This document shows, in pieces, positions 23,964 through 32,985 of a stretch of DNA of 64,000 nucleotides. The translations under genes were made by a program, and so were the position numbers. Source of the DNA: an uncultured Oribacterium sp. (lineage in GTDB: Bacteria > Bacillota > Clostridia > Lachnospirales > Lachnospiraceae); assembly GCA_946413525.1 (NCBI GenBank), contig CAMKKZ010000017.1:1-64000 (forward strand), in the 5' to 3' direction. Within the stretch, counting starts at the first letter, position 1. Each line of letters begins with the position of its first letter. The notes below the pieces were generated by a model. The model was not told where the DNA came from, did no database searches, and worked only from the letters and a program-made list of their open reading frames with translations.

Positions 23964-25325
23964 ATGGGGATGATTTATCTTGATAATGCGGCAAGCTCCG
24001 GCAAAAAGCCGGACGCAGTCTATGAAGCTGTTGCGCGTGCCCTTCGGGAGTGTTCGGGTAACCCGGGGCGATCCGGCCATGCCGCATCGCTTGCGGCGGG
24101 AAAGGTGGTTTCCGACACAAGGATTCGATGCGCCCGGCTTTTCGGAGTGCGGGATGCCTCGCGAATCTGCTTTACGTCAAATGCGACGATGGCGCTCAAT
24201 ATGGCGATTTTTGGCGTGGTACGCCCCGGGGCTCATATTATTACCAGTTCCCTTGAACACAATTCCGTTTCCCGTCCGCTGGAACAGCTCCGTTCTCTGG
24301 GTACGGAGCTTACCGTGCTTCCCGCTTCTTTGGACACGGGCGTGGATCCTGATGATGTCCGCGCCGCGCTCCGTCCGGATACGGCCTTGATTGTAATGAC
24401 GCATGTTTCCAATGTTACGGGCACTGTGAACGATATCCTGTCCATTGGCCGCATTGCTACCGAGTCAGGAATTCCTTTCCTTGTGGATGCGGCACAGTCT
24501 GCCGGGAGCAGGGACATTGACGTTAACCGGGATCATATAGATTTGCTTGCTTTTCCGGGTCACAAGGGGCTTTTCGGTCCGCAGGGCACGGGAGGGCTCT
24601 ATGTCAGAGAGGGCATTTCCCTTCGCCCCCTGATCATGGGCGGAACAGGCAGCTTTTCGGAGCAGCCGGAGCAGCCTGAGCGTATGCCGGATCGTCTGGA
24701 GAGCGGTACGCTGAACGTTCCCGGCCTCGCCGGGCTCGGGGAAGGAATCCGCTTTTTGCTGGAAGGAAAAAGCGGAGGAAAAGATAGAAGCATTAAGGAA
24801 GATGGTATTAACGAAAGAAGCATTAAGGAAGATAGCATTAAAGAAGAAAGTATTATAGAAAGAAGCATAAAAAAAGAAGGCATTAGTAAAGTAAGCATTA
24901 AAGAAGAAAGCAATAAAGAAAGAAGCAGTGAAAAAGGAAGCATTAAGAATACAGAGATTAGGGAAGACAACACCATGGTCCGGCAAATTTGGGAAAAGGA
25001 GGCGCTGTTCCGGGCAAGACTGTACGAGGGACTTTCCGAAATCCCGGGGATAAGGATCTACGCTCCCGGCCCGGGTCATGATGCCGGCTGCGTTCTGTCT
25101 TTCACTTTGGAGGGAATGGAAAGCGCTGAAATGGCTGCCGAATTGGATGCGGGCTTTGGTATTGCCGTTCGTGCCGGGCTGCACTGTGCCCCGTATGCGC
25201 ACAAGCTTCTTGGTACGCTTGGGAGCGGCGGAACCGTCCGGGTGAGTCCGGATTATTTTAATGAAATGTCGGAAATCGAAGCGTTTCTTGATGCAGTCCG
25301 TCTGATACGGGATGATAATGTTTAA
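23964..25325 (+). CDS. Class V aminotransferase, cysteine desulfurase-like, with repeat insertion
   Basis: 453 residues, about 65 longer than the family norm. MIYLDNAASS opens the PLP fold, the PLP lysine is in FPGHKGLFGPQGTGGLYV (about residue 199), and the persulfide cysteine is in RAGLHCAPYAHK near the C-terminus, so sulfur transfer from cysteine is plausible. Residues 273-336 are an added block of tandem SIKE(D/E)(S/G)I units encoded by a near-perfect nucleotide repeat; removing it restores the normal domain. The ATG follows GGGGAGATGGGG-type purines; M3 (23970) is an alternative. The ThiF/MoeB-like gene follows within 31 bp, suggesting joint sulfur activation for the cofactor (inference). 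Confidence 0.85.
   Translation: MGMIYLDNAASSGKKPDAVYEAVARALRECSGNPGRSGHAASLAAGKVVSDTRIRCARLFGVRDASRICFTSNATMALNMAIFGVVRPGAHIITSSLEHNSVSRPLEQLRSLGTELTVLPASLDTGVDPDDVRAALRPDTALIVMTHVSNVTGTVNDILSIGRIATESGIPFLVDAAQSAGSRDIDVNRDHIDLLAFPGHKGLFGPQGTGGLYVREGISLRPLIMGGTGSFSEQPEQPERMPDRLESGTLNVPGLAGLGEGIRFLLEGKSGGKDRSIKEDGINERSIKEDSIKEESIIERSIKKEGISKVSIKEESNKERSSEKGSIKNTEIREDNTMVRQIWEKEALFRARLYEGLSEIPGIRIYAPGPGHDAGCVLSFTLEGMESAEMAAELDAGFGIAVRAGLHCAPYAHKLLGTLGSGGTVRVSPDYFNEMSEIEAFLDAVRLIRDDNV
24780..24970 (+). repeat. In-frame tandem repeat inside the desulfurase gene
   Basis: Units close to AGAAGCATTAAGGAAGATAG and AGAAAGTATTA repeat about ten times. They encode Ser-Ile-Lys-Glu-Glu/Asp patterns, much more A-rich than the flanking gene. 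No relation to families A-E is seen. Confidence 0.85.
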
Positions 25326-25355
25326 GGGAAGTCCGTTTTGACAGGAGGAATTTTT

Positions 25356-26384
25356 ATGATTCCGGAACGGTATTCAAGGCAGATATATTATAGGCATATT
25401 GGGAAAGAGGGGCAGGATAGGCTTTCGCGTTCTACTGTGGTGGTGGCTGGCATGGGGGCGCTGGGCTGTGTGGCCGCGAATGAGCTTGCAAGGGCCGGAG
25501 TGGGTCATTTGCGCTTTATCGACCGGGACCTTGTGGAGTGCAGCAATCTGCAGCGGCAGGTGCTTTATGACGAGGAGGACGCAAAGCAGTCGGAGCCAAA
25601 GGTTTATGCTGCCTGCAGGAAATTGCAGGCCGCGAATTCCGAGATCAGGCTGGAGCCGGTCTTTGGGGATCTGAATGCGGGGAATGCGGAGACGATCCTT
25701 TCCGGAGCTGATCTCATCGTGGACGCGACGGACAACATGGAAACCCGTTACCTTATCAATGAATACTGTGTTGAGCACCGGATCCCCTGGGTTTATGGCG
25801 GCACTGTGGGGTCCGAGGGGATGACCGCCTCGTTTCTCCCGGGTGGGCCGTGCTTTTGTTGCTTCACCGGGCATGGAGATGCTGCGGGGCAGACGGCCGG
25901 GAGAACCTGCAGCACTGCCGGCGTCCTTAATTCACTGACGGCGGTCGTTGCCTCCCTTCAGGTGACGGAGGCGCTGAAGATTCTGACCGGTTCCGATGCC
26001 GTACGTCGGAACGCCCTTTTCCTTGAGCTTTGGGAGAATGACTTTGTCCCGCTTCCGCTGGAAAAAAATCCGGATTGTCCGATCTGTGTCCATCATCGTT
26101 ATCAATACCTGGGGAATGCGTCAGGAACCCGGGCCATCAGCGTTTGCGGCCGGGATGCTTACCAGGTCGTGCCCGCGACAGAAAAAAAGCCGGATTTTGA
26201 AAGCCTTAAGGAAAGACTTTCAAAATCCGGTCTGGGAAATGTCGTCGTGAAATCCTATTATCTGGAATTTTCCGGTCCCGAGGCCTCCTTCCGGCTTTTC
26301 CCGGACGGACGCGCCATTATCCGTAACTGTGAAACGGAAGGCCGCGCAAAATCCATTTATTCAGAGTACGTCGGCGGGCTGTAG
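25356..26384 (+). CDS. ThiF/MoeB/HesA-family adenylyltransferase
   Basis: 342 residues. These E1-like enzymes adenylylate the C-terminal glycine of a sulfur-carrier protein (MoaD, ThiS) so that sulfur can be loaded. The Rossmann ATP site is VVVAGMGALGCVAANELARAG near residue 30, split by conserved RxxLY-type QRQVLYDEEDA. VDATDNMETRYLINEYC carries the catalytic-region Asp. Likely zinc cysteines are in CFCCF and CPIC. The C-terminal 90 residues form the small domain seen in MoeB/HesA-type proteins. ATG at 25356 follows ACAGGAGGAA; the in-frame TTG at 25338 is rejected. No matching MoaD/ThiS gene is in the window, so the carrier is unknown. Confidence 0.88.
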   Translation: MIPERYSRQIYYRHIGKEGQDRLSRSTVVVAGMGALGCVAANELARAGVGHLRFIDRDLVECSNLQRQVLYDEEDAKQSEPKVYAACRKLQAANSEIRLEPVFGDLNAGNAETILSGADLIVDATDNMETRYLINEYCVEHRIPWVYGGTVGSEGMTASFLPGGPCFCCFTGHGDAAGQTAGRTCSTAGVLNSLTAVVASLQVTEALKILTGSDAVRRNALFLELWENDFVPLPLEKNPDCPICVHHRYQYLGNASGTRAISVCGRDAYQVVPATEKKPDFESLKERLSKSGLGNVVVKSYYLEFSGPEASFRLFPDGRAIIRNCETEGRAKSIYSEYVGGL

Positions 26385-26389
26385 GCCTC

Positions 26390-26560
26390 CGCAGGGCTTC
26401 TTTATGAACAGATTCTCTGATCAGGCGTTACGTCATGCAGGAACGCAGAGGGGAAAAAAGCGTTCTGATGGAAGGACCGATTTGCCCCTCTGGCGTTTCG
26501 CTTTATGCCGGAACTCAGAGGGAAAAAATAAGCGTTTTGATAGAAGAGGGCAGTCCTTTT
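26390..26560 (+). repeat. Family A repeats, about three degenerate copies
   Basis: Stretches such as GATTTGCCCCTCTGGCGTTTCG, split by AGAGGGAAAAAA and AGCGTT(C/T)TGATAGAAG, follow the family A plan with divergence. They occupy the gap between the ThiF-like gene and the convergent Fic gene. Confidence 0.65.
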
Positions 26561-28537
26561 TTAGATGTTCAAAACTCTGCCCAGGCTGCCTTTTCCGATA
26601 TTATTCATGGCTGCTTTCTTTGCCTCGGAAGCCTTGAGGAGCTTGTCGGCATGGAAGTTCCTTGCGGCTTTTCCGCGTTCCTTGCCGAAGAGTTCGGAGA
26701 TGTCTACTTTCCGAATTTCGCCGCTGGACTTATCGGCAATCTCAACATTTCGCGCCGGAGCGGCCTTCAGCTTCTCCGGATTCAGTTCGAATCCCATAAT
26801 GGCATCCGCCATGGCGAGACGGTCCCTGCCCTGCTGGGATTTGTGCATCTCGATTCCGCCCTCCATCTGCCTGCGCTTCGCGAAGGTGTACGCATGGGCG
26901 GCCATCCTCATCACCCTGCAGCTTTCCTTCAGCTTTTTCAGGTCCTCCGCGGGATCAATGGAAGGCTTGCCATCGATTCCCATCCCTTTCGTTACGACAT
27001 TTTCATAGTCCTTCATGAATTTGTCGAAGCTCTTTTTCATTTTGCCGAACTCGCTGGAATTGAATGCGGACAGGCTGTGGCTTGCCATTGCGTTCCACTG
27101 ATCCTTCAGGGTGTCCGCATAGCTTTGGAGTTCCTTGAATCCGTCGAGGGCATGCCTGGCCTCATCTTGGCCCATATGGGCAATGTCTTTGGCTGCTTTA
27201 TTCCCGGCAGCCGCATGGATGTTGTCGATCAGCTCGCCGTTTTCATTTTCCGGATGACCGGCTTCTTTTGCTGCCTCGTTTATTTTGGCCTTTTCCGCCT
27301 TCAGGATGTTGTCGCTGGTCTTCACGCATGAGAGGAAGACATTGGCGCCCTTATTGAAGTCGATGGACAGCCCTAATGAATCGGTAAGGCTGGACACTTC
27401 CTTTGAAGGAGTATGGGGAGGGAGGCCGAAGGACTGAAGGATCGTATCCGAGAAGAGCCGGCAGGTACGCCCGTTCCCATCAGCAAACAGGTGCTCGGAC
27501 AGGGTCATCTGGTAGGCGTAGGAGGCCAACTGGATCGCCTGTGTCTTCCGCAGGGCGGGATCCTCTGTCTTCCGTATCCGGTTCATATAATCGGCAATGT
27601 CATCCAGCGTGCGGAAAGCGATTGCCGGCGCGGCGGAGGGACTTACGCCGCGAAGCGTTCCGGCAACGACGGAGTCGCCCCTGAATTTGCCCCCGTCGGG
27701 ATCGTTTGCCCTTGCGCTTACGTTAAGGTCCGTAAGGGTGTTGTACAGGTCCGCAAAGGTGATGGGCTCATCGCCCTTTGTCATTTTGGCCTTGAGCTTT
27801 GAGGAGTGGATCCTGGACACCTCCGCGCCCATATGCAGGCCGAAGGGACTGAACTCGGCCTTGTCGATTTTTTCCTGCAGGTACTGTATCTTTTTCTCCT
27901 TTGCCGCGTTCTTCATATTCGCGTTGTCCCTGACTTCCTGAATCTGCCTCTTTAAGTCGTCGATTTTGGTCTTCATGGTGCCGGAATTACCCGTGCGTCC
28001 TTCATAAAGCGGCTTCACGCTGTCCGCGTCCGGGTTGTATTCACCGATGTCCTCAACGCCCTCCAGGGGCTCTGTGGCGAGCTTGAAGGGAGAGGACGAT
28101 TTGTCGTATTCCTTATTGTTATCCCGATACTGACATTCCGCGTTAAAGAGTTTGTAGAAATTGTAATCTTCCCACTGAAAGGCCAGGTCGCCATAGAAGT
28201 ATTTGTTAAAATAAGGATTGTTCTTGTCTACTCTGCCGGCCGCTTTTTCGGATAATTTTGTGAATACACCATTCAGAAAGTCCTGGACGGAGATTTCCTG
28301 ATCGGAATTTACGGCTTCCTCAAACTGTCCGCTGATGTCCGCGAGACCCTGTTCATAGACCTCGATCAGCGGGTCGTAAAAAGTCGAATCATTGCATCCC
28401 GCACTGTATGTGGACATCTTCTTCTTCATGGATTTCAGCTTCTGCACATGGGCGTCAAGAGATCCCTTTACCATGTCCAGAATTGCGTTCGTGTTTTCGG
28501 TTGACAGTTTTTCATTACGATTATTGAACAGAGCCAT
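26561..28537 (-). CDS. Large Fic-domain protein (AMP-transferase-like)
   Basis: 658 residues. The Fic core motif is HLFADGNGRTCR at residues 349-360; the catalytic His, the acidic residue, GNGR and the last Arg are all present, with Leu in place of the usual Pro after His. Fic proteins transfer AMP or related groups onto target hydroxyls. A flap-like segment (GKFRGDSVVAGTLRG) precedes it as usual. The N-terminal 240 residues contain a coiled coil (about 190-225), and the C-terminal 250 residues are helical and Lys/Ala-rich; neither is a domain that I recognise. No obvious secretion signal and no neighbouring antitoxin gene are seen. The ATG at 28537 follows GAAAGGAAGT. Confidence 0.8.
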   Translation of the reverse strand: MALFNNRNEKLSTENTNAILDMVKGSLDAHVQKLKSMKKKMSTYSAGCNDSTFYDPLIEVYEQGLADISGQFEEAVNSDQEISVQDFLNGVFTKLSEKAAGRVDKNNPYFNKYFYGDLAFQWEDYNFYKLFNAECQYRDNNKEYDKSSSPFKLATEPLEGVEDIGEYNPDADSVKPLYEGRTGNSGTMKTKIDDLKRQIQEVRDNANMKNAAKEKKIQYLQEKIDKAEFSPFGLHMGAEVSRIHSSKLKAKMTKGDEPITFADLYNTLTDLNVSARANDPDGGKFRGDSVVAGTLRGVSPSAAPAIAFRTLDDIADYMNRIRKTEDPALRKTQAIQLASYAYQMTLSEHLFADGNGRTCRLFSDTILQSFGLPPHTPSKEVSSLTDSLGLSIDFNKGANVFLSCVKTSDNILKAEKAKINEAAKEAGHPENENGELIDNIHAAAGNKAAKDIAHMGQDEARHALDGFKELQSYADTLKDQWNAMASHSLSAFNSSEFGKMKKSFDKFMKDYENVVTKGMGIDGKPSIDPAEDLKKLKESCRVMRMAAHAYTFAKRRQMEGGIEMHKSQQGRDRLAMADAIMGFELNPEKLKAAPARNVEIADKSSGEIRKVDISELFGKERGKAARNFHADKLLKASEAKKAAMNNIGKGSLGRVLNI

Positions 28538-28841
28538 TTCACTTATACTTCCTTTCGGTATTTCTTTGGTTTTGGGAATCCATGTCTTTGCTGTCTGATT
28601 CCTGTTTTTCGATTTTTTATGTATCTTACGAAATGCCTTTATTTTCTATCGGAAGAGGAGGTCAGCAGACGAAAATCCTCTTTCGATTTTATAAGGAAGG
28701 CCGTAATGTATTTGATTGACAGGATTGCTTCTTCCTTATGCCGCGTACTATACCACAGGATGTGTCATGAAAGAGTCACAATACTTAACCGAAATTTTGA
28801 AAAATACTTGTCTGGAATTCTGAAATCTGTCGCAGGACAGT
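28538..28841. other. 304-bp gap without a supported gene
   Basis: AT-rich intergenic region upstream of the Fic gene and downstream of the nuclease-like gene. An 80-codon plus-strand frame (28619-28861) lacks a ribosome binding site and recognisable features. Nothing else is seen. Confidence 0.5.
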
Positions 28842-29477
28842 TCAGATGTGACGGCTCATAGAGATATCAAGGCTTCCTTCCAGTACACCTTTTTCATTTC
28901 TTATCATTTTCACAGGCGTATGAGGGAGAACAATGTTATCTGCAATTTGAAAAACAAGCCTACCTGCGTCCCATTCATCCTTTTTATTATCGGGTTTCCG
29001 TTCACCTAACCTGGCTTTGTAAATCAAAGGCTTTGTTGGTTGATCAATTGACCGAAATTTCTCTTTTTCATATGTGGTATATGCATGAATTTGCGTGATT
29101 TCAATCCCAAGAAAAACAGCGATCGAAAGTGCCATAAGATAGCTTGTCCTTGATTTATAACGGATACTAACCCATTCTTTGTCGTTTACGGTTGTTTTCA
29201 TTTCTATGATATGTAAAATCCATTTGCTGTTTATATGTTCAAAAATCAGATGGTCTGATTGCTTGCCCATTCCATTTATTGGGTCTTCATTCAGGAAGTT
29301 GAAACCAACCTTTTTGTCGAGGTTTTCGATACACAAATTCTCTCCTATACCACCAATATGCAATATGCTTTGCCCTTTTGGATCATCTTCTCGTAAATCA
29401 TAATGATCAGAATGCATCTGGAACAAATCCTTTTTTAGTAAATGATCCAATGCAAACTGTGTTCTTTCCGAAAACAT
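28842..29477 (-). CDS. PD-(D/E)XK-like protein, partner of the upstream ATPase
   Basis: 211 residues of no family that I can name. It contains D75 and the pair E92/K94 in SDHLIFEH...LHIIEMKTTV, a spacing of D-x16-E-x-K that fits the PD-(D/E)XK nuclease core on consecutive strands. The rest is mixed alpha/beta without membrane segments. ATG at 29477 stands 4 bases after the ATPase stop, with AAGGAGAGG upstream inside the ATPase gene, so the two are one operon. An earlier in-frame start at 29513 overlaps the ATPase. The pairing of an OLD/Septu-type ATPase with a nuclease-like effector suggests phage defence; this is inference. Confidence 0.7.
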   Translation of the reverse strand: MFSERTQFALDHLLKKDLFQMHSDHYDLREDDPKGQSILHIGGIGENLCIENLDKKVGFNFLNEDPINGMGKQSDHLIFEHINSKWILHIIEMKTTVNDKEWVSIRYKSRTSYLMALSIAVFLGIEITQIHAYTTYEKEKFRSIDQPTKPLIYKARLGERKPDNKKDEWDAGRLVFQIADNIVLPHTPVKMIRNEKGVLEGSLDISMSRHI

Positions 29478-29481
29478 GACT

Positions 29482-30813
29482 TTATTCCTCTCCTTGAAAA
29501 TCATACACTTCATCTACCATGTTTTCAATTGCATCGTTAAATGTTGGAACAGAAAATCCAAAGTTACCTCCATCTAATATGCGGAGTAGGGTGTGGCCGT
29601 TTTCTTCCTGGTCAAACTGGTACATGGAAGTATCTGTTTGAGAAAGAATATCCTGTTCTTTATAATTGTACTTCTCGATTAGGGCCTTTTTGTTTGGGCT
29701 TTGCCTGAGCATAATCATATTGTTAAAATGCTGAAGTATTGTGTCACTGTGGGTCGTTATCCATACCGGTATTCCGCGATTTACCAGATTGATAATCAAT
29801 CTGGCCATTTGCTTCTGAAGCTGGGGATGTAAATGAGCTTCGGGTTCCTCAATAATCAGGCTCTTAAAGTCAATATTCGATTTGAATAGAAGAAGCAGGG
29901 GAGAAATTTCCGTCACAATGCTGGAGGAAACATAGAGAGGAATAGCATGTTCTTCGCCATCTGGTCGATACATGATTTCAGGAAGCGCCGTTTTCTTGAC
30001 AAGCACTTTGCCATGCGTCATCTCTGTTTCAATAAAATTCGCAGCCCATTCGGCCGTTGGTTTCAGCCTGGCCGTGGAATCAAATTTCGTAACGAGTTGA
30101 AGAAAGTCAACATAGGGCAGTGTTAACGCACTGGTGTTGCCTTCAAATTCAGGAGAAAAAGATTGCTGCAAGGAGGTGTCCACCAACTGTTGATAGGTTA
30201 ACATGAAGCCTGTACGTGATGCCGGAAGATATACCGGCTCGCCCATGCGTCTCCCTTTCACAATGGGGGTAAAGAGTGGTGAGGCAATGCCTTCCATGAG
30301 GATATTCCAGCAGATATAGGAATTCATGCGTAGAAGTTGTTCCCGTGTATTCACCTCCTGTGAGGGAAATCTTAAAAATGTGGCACCAACAGAATAACGC
30401 TGTCCTTCGGGCTCCCAGAGGAGTTCCAGCTTCTTATTACGATGATAGTCACGGATTTCAATCACATTGGCTTCCACGTCATAATTAAAAATTCTCTTGA
30501 GGAGGTAGTTCTTACTGGTTGTAAGTAACTCATTGAACCATTGAACATAGGCATCCAAAGTTTCTGCTTCGAATGTGGTTTTTGTTCCAATGTGTGCTTT
30601 TAACCACTTTTCACATTTTTTATAGGTCTTCGTATCGGACGGGGATTTTGGAAAAATATCCTTGCCTAGCGTCAGGATGCCCCAAAGCAAGCTCATCAAA
30701 TAGCTTTTCCCGCTGTTGTTATCGCCAACAAAGCACATGAGCGGACTAAGCTGCACATCAGCGGATTCGATTTTCGCCAGTTTCTCTATATGCAATGTCC
30801 ACCGCTTATCCAT
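29482..30813 (-). CDS. AAA (OLD/ABC-type) ATPase of a two-gene operon
   Basis: 443 residues from the ATG at 30813 (a GTG three codons upstream is the alternative; AAGGGG lies 8 bases before the ATG). Walker A FVGDNNSGKSYL is near residue 32. The conserved YLPASR segment, common in this ATPase group, is near residue 210. The signature-like SSSIVTEISPLLLL near residue 298 and Walker B LIIEEPEAHLHPQLQ near 325 are followed by WITTHSD, the switch histidine. There is no TOPRIM domain, unlike full OLD nucleases. The second gene supplies a nuclease-like fold instead. Such ATPases sense or process DNA ends or phage components in defence systems. Confidence 0.8.
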   Translation of the reverse strand: MDKRWTLHIEKLAKIESADVQLSPLMCFVGDNNSGKSYLMSLLWGILTLGKDIFPKSPSDTKTYKKCEKWLKAHIGTKTTFEAETLDAYVQWFNELLTTSKNYLLKRIFNYDVEANVIEIRDYHRNKKLELLWEPEGQRYSVGATFLRFPSQEVNTREQLLRMNSYICWNILMEGIASPLFTPIVKGRRMGEPVYLPASRTGFMLTYQQLVDTSLQQSFSPEFEGNTSALTLPYVDFLQLVTKFDSTARLKPTAEWAANFIETEMTHGKVLVKKTALPEIMYRPDGEEHAIPLYVSSSIVTEISPLLLLFKSNIDFKSLIIEEPEAHLHPQLQKQMARLIINLVNRGIPVWITTHSDTILQHFNNMIMLRQSPNKKALIEKYNYKEQDILSQTDTSMYQFDQEENGHTLLRILDGGNFGFSVPTFNDAIENMVDEVYDFQGEE

Positions 30814-31085
30814 GATATACACCCCTTGTCGAAAAGAATGTCAGAAAACAGTATACATTGTACCATATGTCCATGTTGGTAACAAGATGGAATAGGACGT
30901 TGGGGGCTGAATAGTTACTGTCATTCTGGAAATTAGGAAAGCAAAAGCTTTTAATTTATGAAGTAATTCTTTCCTTTGTTTTGTTGTTTTGGTATAATAT
31001 CGCAGGGGAGGAAAATGAATCCGCCCCTGTTTTGATTGAATAGTTGTTGGATTTTTATTTTTTAAATGAGGAGGACCTTTGATGA

Positions 31086-31170
31086 TTTTTCATTTGTGCC
31101 GCCTGGCGCGACACAAATGGGACTCAACGCCTGCGGCATTAAGTCAAAGTATGAAAGGCAGGCCTTTCAT
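31086..31170 (-). repeat. Family B repeat, single copy
   Basis: TTCATTTGTGCCGCCTGG, GACACAAATGGGACTCAACG, CCTGCGGCATTAAGTCAAAG and TATGAAAGGC/GCCTTTCAT give the family B unit in minus orientation. It lies in the 496-bp gap (30814-31309) that otherwise shows only AT-rich sequence. Confidence 0.8.
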
Positions 31171-31309
31171 GACATCTTGAAAAAATGTGCCTTCAGGTAT
31201 GTTTTTTCAGGATTTTTCATTGGCATTCCTTATGCCGTTGTTAACCTTTTGCGAGGACTTCCTGAGAATGAATTGCGATTGTTTTGCATAATAGAGGAAG
31301 GAATAGAAT

Positions 31310-32980
31310 ATGAAGGCGGATCAGATTATCAAAAACGCGAAAATCTTCACGGCGGATCAGGACAAGCCGCAGGCCACAGCCCTTGCGGTGAAGGACGGCA
31401 AGTTCGTCTATGTGGGCGATGAGGCGGGTCTTTCGGACTATGAGGGGGCCGTCACGGATCTTTGTGGCAGGTTCATCATGCCCGGCATCATCGACAGCCA
31501 TGTCCATGTCACCATGGGCCTTGGAAATGAATACTCGGAAATGGGGGAATTAATCCAGTGTTCCGGCAAAGAGGAGATTCTGGGCTTTATCACCGACTAT
31601 GTGCGGAATCATCCCGGCCAGGATAAATACAAGTTCTCCCTGGACAAAACATACCTGAAGGGAGATGAGATCGTAAAGGAGGATCTCGACGCGATCTGTC
31701 CGGACAGCGAGCTTTTGATTGAGGAAGGGGAAGGGCACAGCATCTGGGTGAATTCCAGAATCCTTGCGCGGCACGGCATTACCGATACTTCACCGGACCC
31801 TGTGCCGGGCCTCAGTTATTATGTACGTAAGGATGGACATTTGACCGGAAATATATTTGAGGGTGCGGCGGAATTGCCTATTCTGCTCAGTCATGCCATG
31901 AATCTGACTGACGAGGAGATCGACAAGGGGCTCCAGCGCTGGATCGATTACTCGGTCGGTGACGGCGTGAGCTGTGTCTTTGACGCCGGCATTCCGGGCT
32001 ATGGTACGTTCCATGAGCGGGTTTACCAGCGTCTTCGCGAGCTGGACAGGCAGGGCAGGCTGCCGGTTTATGTGGATGGCTGTTATGTGATCTCGTCGCA
32101 GCGGGAGGAAGCGGAAGGCATGGAGGAGTTGAAACGGCTCCGGCGCGAGTATCAAACAGAGCACCTGAAAATCCATACCCTGAAGATTTTTATGGATGGC
32201 ACCCTGAAGCCTCATACCGCGGCCATGGTCACGCCCTACGAGGATACCCATACGACAGGGATCACCGCCTTCACGAAGGAGGAGCTTTGTGAGATTCTCA
32301 TAAAGCTGAACGAAGAAGGGCTGGATATGCATCTGCACACCGTTGGTGAGGCCGCGTCCCGCGTGGTTCTGGACGGCGTGGAGCTGGCGAGGAAGGAGCT
32401 GGGAGACAGTTTCCATGTGAAAGTCACGTGCTCCCACCTGTGGGTCCAGGATGACGCGGACATGGACCGTTTCGCGAAGCTTGGCGTCATCGCAAATTTT
32501 ACACCTGCGTGGCACAGCGGAAACATCGGCGGAAAGCCGTATGAGTTTTGGAGCATCCTGCTGGGTGAACAGCGCGCGGCGAAAATGTACCGCTGCAAAA
32601 CGCTCTGGGATACGGGCGCTCTGGTGACCTGGTCCAGTGATGATATCGTCTACGATCAATTTACTACATGGAGCCCTTACCTTGGTATGGAGGTCGGCAT
32701 GACGCGCTGGATTACTGAGAATACCAGGAATATCGATTGCTACCGGACCGTTGAGGAATTTGCTCCCGCCAGCGAGAAAATGAGCATTGAGGAAATGATC
32801 CTGGGCTATACGATAAACGGCGCGAAGCAACTGGGCATCGAGGCGCAAAAGGGCTCCATCACCATTGGCAAGGACGCCGATTTCCTGGTGTTCGACAACG
32901 ACCTGCTGACAGCCAGGCATGAAGGTTTCAGCTACAACAAGCCGAGGGATGTGTATTTCTGCGGAAAGAAATTGAATTGA
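31310..32980 (+). CDS. YtcJ-like amidohydrolase, second copy
   Basis: 556 residues, the same family as the gene at 3558. It starts MKADQIIKNAKIFTADQDK; the metal-binding HxH is in IMPGIIDSHVHVTMG near residue 65, HLHTVGEA supplies a later histidine pair, WSSDDIVYD the late acidic residue, and GSITIGKDADFLVFDNDL closes the barrel. Metal-dependent hydrolysis of an unknown amide or cyclic amide is expected in the cytoplasm. The ATG follows AGAGGAAGGAATAG. Identity to the first copy is moderate, so the two probably differ in substrate. No transporter or pathway neighbour hints at the substrate. Confidence 0.85.
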   Translation: MKADQIIKNAKIFTADQDKPQATALAVKDGKFVYVGDEAGLSDYEGAVTDLCGRFIMPGIIDSHVHVTMGLGNEYSEMGELIQCSGKEEILGFITDYVRNHPGQDKYKFSLDKTYLKGDEIVKEDLDAICPDSELLIEEGEGHSIWVNSRILARHGITDTSPDPVPGLSYYVRKDGHLTGNIFEGAAELPILLSHAMNLTDEEIDKGLQRWIDYSVGDGVSCVFDAGIPGYGTFHERVYQRLRELDRQGRLPVYVDGCYVISSQREEAEGMEELKRLRREYQTEHLKIHTLKIFMDGTLKPHTAAMVTPYEDTHTTGITAFTKEELCEILIKLNEEGLDMHLHTVGEAASRVVLDGVELARKELGDSFHVKVTCSHLWVQDDADMDRFAKLGVIANFTPAWHSGNIGGKPYEFWSILLGEQRAAKMYRCKTLWDTGALVTWSSDDIVYDQFTTWSPYLGMEVGMTRWITENTRNIDCYRTVEEFAPASEKMSIEEMILGYTINGAKQLGIEAQKGSITIGKDADFLVFDNDLLTARHEGFSYNKPRDVYFCGKKLN

Positions 32981-32985
32981 CGCGT

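Noticed and set aside
26435-27331. A 298-codon plus-strand frame
   Set aside because: It is antisense to the Fic gene and begins in family A repeats; the composition looks like a shadow.
31066-31422. A 118-codon frame upstream of the second amidohydrolase
   Set aside because: It is mainly translated family B repeat and overlaps the real start of the amidohydrolase in another frame.
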